Positions 54,773 to 64,000 of a DNA stretch of 64,000 bases are shown one piece after another. Source of the DNA: Henricia sp. BOLD:AAB3569. Its lineage: Eukaryota > Echinodermata > Asteroidea > Spinulosida > Echinasteridae. Below the pieces are notes generated by a model that saw only the letters and a list, made by a program, of their open reading frames with translations, searched no databases and was not told the origin of the DNA. Made by a program: the position numbers and the translations under genes. Location: NCBI GenBank assembly GCA_037783545.1, contig JBBELK010000298.1, positions 1,550,001 through 1,614,000 on the forward strand, read 5' to 3'. Position 1 is the stretch's first letter, and every line of letters starts with the position of its first letter.

Positions 54773-56478
54773 GCAATATGAGCAACATTTTCAACTAAAC
54801 AAAATGGCAAACAAATTTTTTTTCTTCATTTAAATGAGCGTGTACTGTTCAGATTTTTCTAGAAAATTAATAAATTTCATTTTTAGAATCATATAAAATA
54901 CCTTGCCAAAATCATGGGAAGAAAAGGGGCTCCAATTTGCATACAGCTAAAAGATTAGTGTAGGCCTAATTATTGCACTGCTTTATTGAAAAGATAAATT
55001 AGTTTACAAAACATACGGATTGAGGCCTAAATGCTGGCATCTTTGTATGACGTCACGATTACAGTAAATTCAGCACACACATTTGATACTGTAGAAAACA
55101 AAATATTGCAAAATTTTTTAACTCAAGTGAAAAGAAATCTGATGTTTTAAGAAAATTTAGATAATACTGGTGCCATTTACATATAAAATACATACTGCAT
55201 GTAAATAATTTAAAGGCAATGTTTTTCATGAATACAAATCGATTGATTTGGATAACCACCTTCCGTGAAATTGCTACCTCATTCTCATTTGTCCACCCTA
55301 ATCCTCAAGTCTGAAATTCAGGTAGTGTCTTGAATTATTTCTGCCTGCTAGCTCGGCACAGGGCGAGAAAATGTAGAGGTTCACTGTTTGCCATGGCTTG
55401 GACGGACAGCCTCGGGGTGAAATTATCCGGTCAAATATTAAAGGAGCTTGTTCAGATTTTTCAAGAAATTGGATTTTGTTCGAACCTGACAATAATATAA
55501 AATGCCTCCCCAAAATATTATCCATGGGAAGAAAACAGGAAATTTACAATCTCCAATTTGGATGTGGAAGCAAAAAGGTTGGTGTAGCCTACATGTAATC
55601 ACTGCCTGCATTAAGAAATGGATAAATTAGTTTACAAAACATTGGTGGTTTTTTGACGATATCCTTAAAAATACGGATTGAGAGCGCAAAGAACTCTGTT
55701 TAGCGTTAGCGCACGCATCACTTTCAACCCTGCGAGTCAATTTTTTCTTTCTTCAAAAACACCAATTTTTTTTATTGTAAGTGCGCTCGTCACTTTTAAC
55801 ACTGCGCATCAAAGGTTTATTTTTTTTTGTGTTTCGATTAAAAACATGCCGGTTGGCTTCATGTCAACTTGACTTTATTGCTTGCAATCCACTTGCCCCA
55901 AAAAAAAAAAAAAAAAAAAAAAGCGTCACCGCGTCATTTTGGGAGACTTCAACTTACGCTAAACAGTTTTTTTTTTTGCCTAATGAGAACAAATCTCAAC
56001 AAATCTCAACACCCATGGGAAAAATGGGAGGGTCCAAAAATGCGATCTGGACATGCTCCTTTAATGCTGAACTTTCCGCTCCAGTCAAGAATAAACAAAT
56101 TAAGTCCGCCTGCTAAATGCGCACTAGGTTCAGACCTTGCATTAAATGCAAGACATGGTCCAATTTACCTGGTCATGCACTGTACATGTATCTCATCTCT
56201 GGCAAGATGTAAATTCCCGCAATTCAGCCTTGGCAATAAATCAAATTTGTATGAGTCACATTGAACAATACCTTTTATTTTAACTAGATTTTAGGGTAGC
56301 TGTGAATCAGTGGAAAATGTTTACCAACGTAGACTCATTTACATATTATACTGTAACTCTGATGTAAAATATTTGTACAGTACCGTACATGTACAGTTTA
56401 TGGATGCTAAATTTACTTTTTTTGTGTTTAATAATGATTCGCCGTTTGTCAGTTAACATTTTAAAGATGGTGGCAACT
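54773..56478. other. Repeat-rich stretch, no gene seen
   Basis: Copies of one dispersed repeat at 54830-55040 and 55400-55690 (TTGTTCAGATTTTTC.AGAAA, CCATGGGAAGAAAA, GATAAATTAGTTTACAAAAC), with a further related fragment at about 55940-56065. A long A run occurs at 55899-55922. Confidence 0.65.
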
Positions 56479-56988
56479 AGGGATGGGAATTTACGGTTAA
56501 TTCAGAAACCGGTTTGCAACTCTTTCAAGTGTCGGTTAACCAGTTAACCGTTCGGCCGACACTAAATATTGTTGCTGGTGTTTATGCATGTGCATTGTAC
56601 ACAATACCCCTACATTGTAGGCCCCAAAATAATCATTGAACCTTTATCTTGCCAAAATGTTACTACGAGTACGACCCTATATAATTTATTTTAATTTCAT
56701 GAAGTCATTATAAATAACCCTCTGAAAACTATTGTAAATTCTTTAAAATTTGGTTTCGTTTAAACATTAGGCAAAACCGGTTTTTGGTTAAACGGTTAAC
56801 GGGTTAAAAGTCCAGGCCTTGAAATAACCCACGGCACCACGGCAAATTGCCATCGGTGCCCTATGCTTTTGCCGTGTTGCCGTGAAAAATTTCTGACACA
56901 AATTTTTCGTTTCCTCATTCGGGTGCCCTTTACTTAGAGAAAATTGCCCTTTTGAAAATGAATTTCGAGGCCTGAAAGTCCCATCCCT
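56479..56988. mobile_element. MITE with AGGGATGGGA ends, holding a nested hAT-like MITE
   Basis: The outer ends AGGGATGGGAA and TCCCATCCCT are inverted; AACCGGTT and GGTTAACGG motifs recur inside. The nested element lies at 56813-56974. Confidence 0.75.
56813..56974. mobile_element. Nested 160 bp hAT-like MITE
   Basis: The ends CAGGCCTTGAAAT and ATTTCGAGGCCTG are inverted, flanked by AAAAGTCC and GAAAGTCC (7 of 8 matching), consistent with an 8 bp hAT-type target duplication. Confidence 0.75.
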
Positions 56989-56999
56989 AACTCCATGCA

Positions 57000-57483
57000 C
57001 TAAAGCCTAGCAAACATTGACATTGCAACTGGAAGCAACTAGTGGCAACTGGTGTTTGCGGCAACTGGAAGCAACTGTTCAGTTGCTTAAAAAGATTGAT
57101 GTACGCGCACTTGCAACTACTGGCAACTGAAAAAATCCCAGTTGCCGTGAGTTGCTCATGTTCTACTTTCTGGCAACTAGTTGTACGCAGTTGCTGTCAG
57201 TTGCGTCAATGTACACGTACGTCTGATCACGAGCGCGCACATCGACAGCAACTACAAGCAATGGTTGCTTCTAGTTCCAAATTCAATGCACTCTGCGCTT
57301 TACTGAGTTGCCGTGTCGATATGCGCGCTCTGGAAAAGTAGACCGGGCTGGATGCTCCCAAGTGCCGCTAGTTGCATAACTAATCAGTTGCTGTCGATGA
57401 GCGCGCTACATACACATCGACGGCAACTGATCAGTTGAGTTGCTTCCAGTTGCAATGTCGATGTACCGGTATGCTAGGCTTTA
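57000..57483. mobile_element. Element packed with CAACT/AGTTG motifs, copy 1
   Basis: The ends CTAAAGCCTAGCAAACATTGACAT and GTATGCTAGGCTTTAG, plus GCAACTGGAAGCAACT mirrored by AGTTGCTTCCAGTTGC, define a 484 bp element. More than twenty CAACT or AGTTG motifs lie in both orientations. Confidence 0.8.
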
Positions 57484-58276
57484 GTCTATGGAGCATGACA
57501 TAAAATTCCTACATGTAAGTGTTTTCTGGGGCATTATTATTATCATATTAGGAAGAATTAGTGGCGAAGGTGTACGGTATTTATACCCAAGTACCCCTTA
57601 CAATAAACAGACTGCGTTGCACCCTTAAAAGCAGAATTCCACAACTGGTACTGGTCCATTTTATCATCAAATTGCGGTCGTAAATTTCATCTTCAATGTG
57701 CACATTTTATTGCCTGTGCAATTCCATGTACGGTACCCACTTCAGACATGTCAGATGTACTGGTATGCAGTTTTGAACAAGACTTTGTCTATGGACTTAG
57801 AAGCAGGATTTTAACTAGAAAATTTTAAATGTTTTAGAAGCAAAATGTGCAGGTTTGCAACTCTAAACTTTTTAACACAGTGCTAAATATACATGGGTAG
57901 GCCTATACATTTGTTGTAGCCAATGTGGAGATCAAAGGTAATTAAAAAGGATTATCTTGATCTTATTCAGGCTACTGCAATTAAACAAAACCCAGCAAAA
58001 CGATGTGTAGCTGGGTTTGTTCTCTGATTGGTCGGTGTAGGGATTTTGGGGAAAATTGTTTTTTAAATTTTTGAGTTAAAACGACTTTCATGCTATGGCT
58101 AAGGTAGTTCGAATGGGTTCATTACCATGCACAGACACCAAAGATTTTCCTTGTTAGGACATATAAACCATGCAAAAATGTTAGTTTGATGGTAAAAACA
58201 CAAAATTAGGAGGGGAAAGTGTCATGAATTTACTAAGGAAAAACTTCAAATTTTTTAGATTTGTCAGTAAGAGTAG
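57484..58276. other. Gene-free stretch
   Basis: AT-rich; no gene, RNA or clear element was recognised. Confidence 0.45.
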
Positions 58277-59688
58277 GGACCGCAACATGATTTACTGCGC
58301 ATGGGCCTTATTACCAAAATTTCAGACATCGTTTTCCCACGCAATCTTCCGTTTGCCGAGGCCCGATCGAGTTCGGCTATTTCGCAAGAGCATGCTGGGA
58401 TAGCTTCAACCGACTACATGACTCCATCTTTGAAAAACCTTCGTAGCTTTTAATTAAACAAATCATCAATGAATTCGAACGTATTTTTGCTGCTTTTCTA
58501 GACTGATTTAGAGGCGAGTACTTTCAAACTCAATTTTCGGGCACAGGGGTGGGTGGAGGCTCAAATACGACGCAAGAAATGGAAAGATCGGCGTCGAAAT
58601 AGTTTAGCGACTTGGTAGGCAGAGCAAAATTCGGCAGCGCTAACTTGCGAAAACGAAGACGAAAATAGTCGATTTTGAGGTCTGAAATTTGACCAAATGC
58701 TTAAAAGTGTGTTTGTTGTTTTGTTTTTTGATTGAAATACATGTAGTTATGTTACATGTATGTTATGTACTGTACTGTACTGTACTCCTTTCTTTAACAT
58801 TAGGCCTATTTAATTTAATTTTTAAATTTATTTGAAATGTAATTTATTTAGGCTTTTGTTAATCATGGCAATACATTGTGATCGTGAATGAAAATCCAAG
58901 GTCCAATTATTTTTCATGCATTAACTGTTTGCTGGCCCGCGCCGAGAGGGGAGAACCTATGCCCAATTTGTATACGCAATATAATTTATGAATGTCTGAT
59001 TGCGAAGAACAACTCATCAGTACCATGTATACAAGATTTGGTGGTCTTCGAACTTGTACTTTGAGATTTATAGCCATTTCAATTTGTTTACTGCTTCCAT
59101 TCCTGTAATATACAATATATAAAGAGGTAAACAAATAAAAAGATTAATAAATAGAAAACAGATAATTGTAAGTTGTTGGTTTTTGTGTCAATAAAGTCTA
59201 TAACATGTGTACACTCAATCTAAACATTTAAAATATGGTTGTCGTACCTTAAAAATGCTTAACTCTGCAATATTGTGCAATAAACAAACTTGTTTACCAT
59301 CGTTTCCATGGCAACGGCAGTTTACACCATAAAGGCGTTCATGCGCGATCGCGAAGAACAATTTATTAGTAACCTGTACACAAAATATTGGGATTATATA
59401 ACTTATAGTTAGGAATTTATATCAATTTGAATTTGTTTACTAATTTGTTTACTATAAAAACTAGTTGTAAACAGTCAAAATTGGGTGTTGAATGAGCAGT
59501 TAAATACAATGGGAAATGGATTAAAAATAGCCAAATTTCGGAAATCTCTAAATGGTCACAACTTCGCAACCGGGTCACCTATAGACCCCATTCAAAAAGC
59601 ACTGTAATCAGACTCTCTCCCTCTTTCCAATAAGCTATGTTTGGAACAGCTTCAGAGAAATCAAAATTCATGTGCGGTCCCTAGTAAG
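58277..59688. mobile_element. 1.4 kb element with AGGGACCGCA termini
   Basis: The ends TAGGGACCGCAACATGATTT and AAATTCATGTGCGGTCCCTA are inverted. Two diverged copies of a ~180 bp segment lie inside (about 58990-59160 and 59345-59465; GCGAAGAACAA... TCAATTTG.AATTTGTTTACT). No transposase frame is seen. The GGGACC end resembles the nested element at 21662. Confidence 0.6.
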
Positions 59689-59992
59689 AGTTGAGAATTT
59701 GATCAGAAATTTGTTTTCTTTAAAATGACTCATCTAGCATTGGAATGTGCAGATTTAATGGAAAACCCAAAATTTTGAGTGGGAAAAATTTAAGATTTTG
59801 TGAGGAAACACGTAGACATTTTTCAGCCTGTCTCATATGTTTTGCACACAAGGTCTGAAGCCAATCTTTCCGAGTTGTCCCATAGGTTTTGTGTATACCG
59901 GTAGGGTCCCAGTGGGCGTCAGTGCACGGTAATCTTTCCCCAATTCGTAATTACGAATTAAGTATTCCATAATTATGAAGTAGTACATGTAA
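59689..59992. other. Short gene-free stretch
   Basis: No feature recognised apart from AATTCGTAATTACGAATT at about 59942, which recurs beyond the next MITE. Confidence 0.45.
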
Positions 59993-60418
59993 TGGTTTTT
60001 TCCGTATACATTGAACAAAGATTTGAAGGAAATTACCTCATAGAATCAACAGATCATCTAATTTTAAGATACTTCTCACTTGCACTTTTGTCGCAAATAT
60101 TGCTTTTTTGTAGAAAAATTTTCTTCAAAAATTGCATTCAGTTAGTGCACAAGATAACCATTCACTCGCGCACGCAGCGCCGTCTGTTGTCGCGCTTAAG
60201 CACGGACTGCTCGCGCGGTAATTTGTGCATTACTTGATTCAGTAATTTTATCATTTATTTAACCATGGAGCTTTTATAGCTCCATGATTTAACTCAGAAA
60301 TGCAACGTTTCCGACAGAAGTGCAAGTGGCAAGTATATCTTAGAATTGGATGATCTGTTGATTCCAGGAGGTAATTTCATTCAAATCTTTGTTTAATGTA
60401 TATACGAAAAAAATACCC
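59993..60418. mobile_element. MITE, copy B of the 17690-18220 element
   Basis: Both arms match copy A (TTTTTTCCGTATACATTGAA, GAAATTACCTC, GATGATCTGTTGATTCCAGG), without the 150 bp insertion. It is flanked on both sides by AATTCGTAATTAC-like repeats, so it seems to have inserted in another repeat (about 59940-60560). Confidence 0.85.
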
Positions 60419-60761
60419 ATGTAATCCGTAATTTAACAAATTAAATGAAATAATCCGTAATTACACATTTTTAAATCCGTAATTTTACAAATTACTAAAT
60501 TCGTATAGGCCCTACTAATTCGTCATTACGGGTTACTAATTCTCAATTACGAATAACCATGAATAACTAACACATAGGCCTTGCAGTGGCACTAAACATG
60601 GCGTTGACCGATGACATCGTGGCACCTGCACGCGTGTTTACCTGATTACAAACACATGGCGCACACACACAATGCAGGGGAGGCCGTGCACAATAAATTG
60701 AACTTCGTTGGAACGCATCAACAAAACCAGTGAAACAACCAATGTGACCCTGTAATCTTAC
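60419..60761. other. Repeats of CCGTAATTAC, then unassigned sequence
   Basis: About 60420-60555 has several imperfect TCCGTAATT or ATTACGAAT units. The rest is unassigned, possibly an intron of the candidate - strand gene. Confidence 0.5.
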
Positions 60762-60812
60762 CTGAAAAACATGCTGTACAGTTACAATGGGACTTTCTGC
60801 ACTATCGCCCAT
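60762..60812 (-). CDS. Candidate first coding exon of a divergent gene
   Basis: ATG in CAAAAATGGGCG opens 17 codons, MGDSAESPIVTVQHVFQ, ending TTTCAG|GTAAGA in phase 0. It lies about 570 bp upstream of SBDS on the other strand, a typical bidirectional-promoter layout. No downstream exon was found in the window and I do not recognise the protein. Confidence 0.3.
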
Positions 60813-61387
60813 TTTTGCACGGCTATCCTGACAAACTACGTGATCATTATGCAGACAGAAGGGAAAGTGACTCGACACAAAACCGATAAATTAAGAGACC
60901 CAAGGAAGTCCAAATTAGCAGACTTGGTAAACACTACACGCGCTACGTACGTCGACACTTTATGCAGCGCAGCCGGCCGGCCACAAATGAGTCAATAGCC
61001 GATCTCTTTCCAGAGAGAAAAATGAATGAAGTGTGGTCTTATTATTCTGATCCGATGGTTCGTGTTTGAAATTTTGAATTAAGGATTCGAGAAAGAAACC
61101 TCTTATTAATCAAGCGGTAGCCTCTTTCATCATAAATATTATGACTTTTTAAAATAAAATAAACTTCGCGTTCATTAATATTCATTAATAATTCTTAACA
61201 TGGAAACCCCACTGGAAAAGAAACGGCGCACAAATCATCTGTAACCCGGAAGTATTTTGTTGTTTTGACGTCATTTCTCTCTAACCCAGAGACCTAGAAA
61301 ATATATTTCTCTATACGTCTCTGGTCGTGCTCTGTCGATGTTCACGGTTGCTCGCATTTTTAAGGACTGACTGGGGCACTGATCGAA
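60813..61387. promoter_or_regulatory. Presumed SBDS promoter region, possibly bidirectional
   Basis: The stretch precedes the SBDS start and contains no repeats I recognise. Its role is inferred only from position. Confidence 0.35.
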
Positions 61388-61518
61388 ATGGCTGGAATTT
61401 TCACACCAACGAATCAGATCAGGCTGACAAATGTGGCGATTGTGAGGATGAAAAAAGCCGGGAAAAGGTTTGAAATCGCCTGCTACAAAAACAAGGTTAT
61501 GTCGTGGAGAAATAAAGT
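61388..61518 (+). CDS. SBDS: SBDS coding exon 1
   Basis: Starts at CGAAATGG and ends AATAAAGT|GTAAGT in phase 2; the valine codon is completed by exon 2. It covers the conserved N-terminal strands and [10 protein letters not shown]. Confidence 0.97.
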
Positions 61519-63217
61519 GTAAGTCAACAAGTTTGGCTTTGCATTGCCATGATTGCGCAATACATTGCAATGTGTTTCTTCCTCCATGCATAAATGTACA
61601 CATCATGCTGATTTATTATATATAACGCCCAAGTAGATCCTTGATCATCTGATTAGATGATAGCAGGTCACGTGTCGTTCAATATTTATTCCATTTAATG
61701 CTACGTCCCTAACCATGCAGTTTTGTTTCATTTGCCGTGCAATTTTGTTCCATACGTTTTTTTCATTGCACTATGCGCCAACTGTATGTGCGTGTCAAAT
61801 GTGACGACCCCTAATGACACAAACACTTTTTACAACTCGCAAGCAACATGGCGGGTTTTGTACTTATGACGGACGATGAAATAGCTGAGCTTTTGGACAA
61901 TTCTGATGCTGCCAACATTAAAATAAACTTGAAGGGTGAGCCTAAATAATGTGTATAAGTTGTAAACAAAATGTAGGATGACAAGGATCTACTTGGGCGT
62001 TATATAAACAAATAATGAATGTTTTAATTTGTGCAATAGAAGGAATATTTTCATTTGGTGAAAGATGGAATATGTTCCATTCGACTTGGCTTCACCTCGT
62101 TGAATGGCACATTCAATCTTTCACCTCATGAAAATACTCCTCCCATTGCACTCATAAACATTCATTATTTGTATACTGTTTACCGTATTATTATTATCCT
62201 TGGTAGGGGGCATGTCTGGGAGGAGGGGTGGGAGGTAGTAGAAGCATTTGTGAGTCCGTACGATTGTTATGGTCATGGTGGTATGTGGTTATTTTATGGT
62301 ACCTGTGCCCTTGAGCAAGGCACTTGCAAGGCACTTACTTCTCTCCACCCAGGAATAAATGGGTACCTGCGAGTGGGAGGGTACCGAATGTCAATGTATT
62401 TGATTAGCCATCGATCGAGTGCCTAAAAGGCAGCTGGGACTGTATACTCCTTAGTGAGCCGAGATATGGAGTGATTTAATGGAGCCCTATGATCAGGGGT
62501 AATAATGTAGGTGCCTTGATTGGGGTTTTCTGTGGTACAAGTCAATATCATTATCATTGTATTAATGAAAAATTAAATTTTTGATTTAAATTTTTAGAGA
62601 GAAGGATCTTGATGAGGTGCTACAGACTCACACTGTGTTTACGAATGTGTCTAAAGGACAGGGAGCTAAGAGGGAAGATCTGCAGAAAGCCTTCAGCACT
62701 GATGACCAGACAGAAATATGCAAACAGGTGACTGACCCTGAAACTAAACCAGAAAAATTAATATGGTTTCATCGGGATTCGAACCCGAGACCTCTTGACA
62801 CACTGGGCAGATGCTCTACCAGCTGAGCTACGAGGCACAGTGGTATACCCCCTTAGGTTTCCCCCAAGACCTCTGACACACCGGGCAGATGCTCCACCAG
62901 CTAAGCTATGAGGCACAGTGGTATACTCCATCAGGTTTTCCCTCCCAAGACCTCTGACATACCGAGCAAATTGTGAATGCATTTGTGAAATTTGTTTTTT
63001 ATTTTAACTCTTAAAGATTCTAGCAAAAGGCGAACTTCAAGTCTCTGAGAAAGAACGTCAACAGCAGCACGAGTCCATGTTCCGTGATATTGCTACGATT
63101 GTCGCTGAGAAATGCGTTAATCCCGAGACCAAGCGGCCATATACTGTAGGAATGATTGAACGTGCAATGAAGGATGTGCATATATCGGTCAAGCCAACGA
63201 GAGGAACTAAACAGCAG
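61388..63217 (+). CDS. SBDS: SBDS ribosome maturation factor, 5' part (exons 1-3)
   Basis: SBDS works with the GTPase EFL1 to release eIF6 from pre-60S ribosomal subunits in the cytoplasm. Exons 61388-61518, 62598-62727 and 63017-63217 join in phase into the first 154 residues (about 250 in the family). The N-terminal domain opens [20 protein letters not shown] and has [13 protein letters not shown]; exon 2 has [15 protein letters not shown] and DDQTEICKQ; exon 3 has [33 protein letters not shown]. Identity with vertebrate SBDS is very high. The remaining exons, with the C-terminal RNA-binding domain, lie beyond 64000. Mutations of the human gene cause Shwachman-Diamond syndrome. Confidence 0.98.
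61619..62006. mobile_element. 388 bp element with 25 bp TIRs and an exon-like ORF
   Basis: The ends TATATAACGCCCAAGTAGAT and ATCTACTTGGGCGTTATATA (extending to CAAGGATC/GATCCTTG) are perfect inverted repeats. Inside on the + strand an ATG at 61848 opens [24 protein letters not shown] sequence that ends at AAGG|GTGAGC (61935). It resembles an internally deleted transposon that kept its first exon. Confidence 0.75.
61848..61935 (+). pseudogene. First-exon remnant of a transposon gene
   Basis: Twenty-nine codons plus one base: [18 protein letters not shown] then [11 protein letters not shown], followed by a good donor GTGAGC. The pattern (acidic 'D-E-I-x-x-L-L' start, then N-x-K) is reminiscent of the N-terminus of tyrosine-recombinase-like/DUF3504 proteins, but that is a weak recollection. 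No partner exon lies within the element. Confidence 0.4.
62598..62727 (+). CDS. SBDS: SBDS coding exon 2
   Basis: After TTTTTAG, one base completes a valine codon, then [20 protein letters not shown]. It ends AAACAG|GTGACT in phase 0. Confidence 0.97.
62728..63016 (+). other. SBDS intron 2, filled with tRNA-derived repeats
   Basis: Between the donor GTGACT and the acceptor TTAAAG lie one complete and one partial tRNA-like unit in tandem, described separately. Confidence 0.85.
62763..62920 (-). repeat. tRNA-derived repeat, two tandem units
   Basis: On the - strand 62763-62840 has GCCTCGTAGCTCAGCTGGTAG and CTCGGGTTCGAATCCCGA, strong A and B boxes. The acceptor halves do not pair, so it is not a normal tRNA gene. 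A second unit (about 62858-62920) keeps the A box (CATAGCTTAGCTGGTGGAGC) and loses the B box. Confidence 0.7.
63017..63217 (+). CDS. SBDS: SBDS coding exon 3
   Basis: Sixty-seven codons, phase 0 at both ends: [57 protein letters not shown]. The frame stays open past the donor GTGATG, but the conserved sequence ends there. Confidence 0.97.
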
Positions 63218-63379
63218 GTGATGCTAAAACTAATTATCATGGAATTAAGCAAGAAGAAAAAAACAATTATTCAGAATGTTTTTAATTGTCATGAAAAGTC
63301 TCTTAAGATTATAAAGGGAAAAGTGGTGTAGAATCCATACTTTTCCTGACTTTGTGTCCGTGAGCAAGTTACTTTGTCG

Positions 63380-63640
63380 ACGTGATCAGACTCACTCGTG
63401 CAACTGACAGCAACTAGTTGCAAGTACAAGTATTCGACCGCAGCTGGATACAATTAATTGCCAGAAAGTAGAACATGAGCAACTCGCGACAAGTGGAATT
63501 TTTCCAGTTGCCAGTAGTTGCAAGTGCGCGTACATTGACTTTTTTATTAAAGCAACTGATCAATTGCTCCCAGTTGCCGAAGACATTGGGTGCCACTAGT
63601 TGCTTCCAGTTGCAAGGTCGATGTGCACAAGGCTTAAGGC
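63380..63640. mobile_element. CAACT/AGTTG-motif element, copy 2
   Basis: It shares with 57000-57483 the blocks CAACTAGTTGCAAGT, GCCAGAAAGTAGAACATGAG, CAGTTGCCAGTAGTTGCAAG and the end GTTGCTTCCAGTTGCAAGGTCGATG (all inverted relative to copy 1 in part). It lies in SBDS intron 3. Confidence 0.75.
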
Positions 63641-64000
63641 TTTCTGAAATTGGCTGCTGGACTAATTTCATTGTAATAATCAATGTAAAAGGTGTGGCCC
63701 CACATTCCAACCCTAAGGCTGCGTTCGAGCGTGCAGTTCTCGTTACTCGGGAGTAATGCGTGCGCATTGCACTCGGGTCACATCACGCGAACGGCAAGTC
63801 GGCATTCCGCATGCGCGAATGGCAATCAGTGAAGATGGCTGTCTCTTGCCATCACTGCCCAAAAAAAACGCTGTTTTACTGCTCAAAAGAAACTGAGGAA
63901 ATACAGGCCGTAAGTCGTGAGAACCTTTGATGCCGTCCAAAACAAACCTTAGTGAGTTGTTGTTTCAGTTATCGAGTTGACACGTTGAGCAAATTCACCA
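63641..64000 (+). other. SBDS intron 3 to window end, nothing further recognised
   Basis: A CpG-rich patch (about 63720-63830, GTGCGCATTGCACTCGGG) may be part of another MITE whose other end is outside the window. SBDS exon 4 does not appear here. Confidence 0.45.

Larger units (their letters stand above)
61519..62597 (+). other. SBDS intron 1
   Basis: Contains a non-autonomous element (61619-62006) with an exon-like ORF and a SINE-related block at about 62290-62420 (CCTTGAGCAAGGCACTT, AATAAATGGGTACCTGCGAG). Confidence 0.8.

Noticed and set aside
62763..62840. Functional tRNA gene on the - strand
   Set aside because: The D- and T-arms look right, but the acceptor ends do not pair and a partial copy stands next to it, so it is a tRNA-derived repeat.

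Overview
The window looks like nuclear DNA of an AT-rich invertebrate animal genome, probably a marine deuterostome such as an echinoderm or hemichordate. That placement is an inference from animal-type genes with GT-AG introns and a very dense load of small inverted-repeat transposons; nothing seen here fixes the species. Four spliced protein genes can be built with consistent splice phases. There is no prokaryotic-style operon, no CRISPR array and no rRNA gene.

Region by region: 1-5.6 kb is repeat DNA dominated by a 3.76 kb element with ~285 bp terminal inverted repeats (1277-5038) that holds two nested small elements. PISD (phosphatidylserine decarboxylase, + strand) occupies 5628-14452 in six coding exons; its introns and 3' flank hold many MITEs. 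At 15.7-16.6 kb lie a palindromic MITE and two abutting, oppositely oriented copies of another MITE. A membrane-anchored START-like/SRPBCC protein with a lysine-rich tail (+ strand, 17454-21096) follows in four coding exons.

A 14.9 kb tandem satellite (about 323 bp unit, about 45 copies, 23012-37905) separates it from the next gene. That gene, on the - strand (42552-51199), encodes in eight exons a 368-residue protein matching only the N-terminal beta-propeller of clathrin heavy chain and then stops. The stop is in frame, all seven splice junctions keep phase, and no leg or trimerisation region is visible. A nine-copy 149 bp minisatellite with a self-complementary GC-rich core lies just upstream of its start. 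The first three exons of SBDS (ribosome maturation factor, + strand, 61388-63217) lie near the right edge and the gene runs out of the window; a possible divergent first exon lies about 570 bp upstream of it.

The four genes are housekeeping or cell-biological types and do not form a pathway together: PISD makes phosphatidylethanolamine, SBDS matures the 60S ribosome, the clathrin-like protein would bind endocytic adaptor peptides, and the START-like protein would bind a small hydrophobic ligand. The most unusual items are the propeller-only clathrin-like gene, the satellite with a duplicated 8-unit block, and small transposons that keep a start codon plus splice donor.
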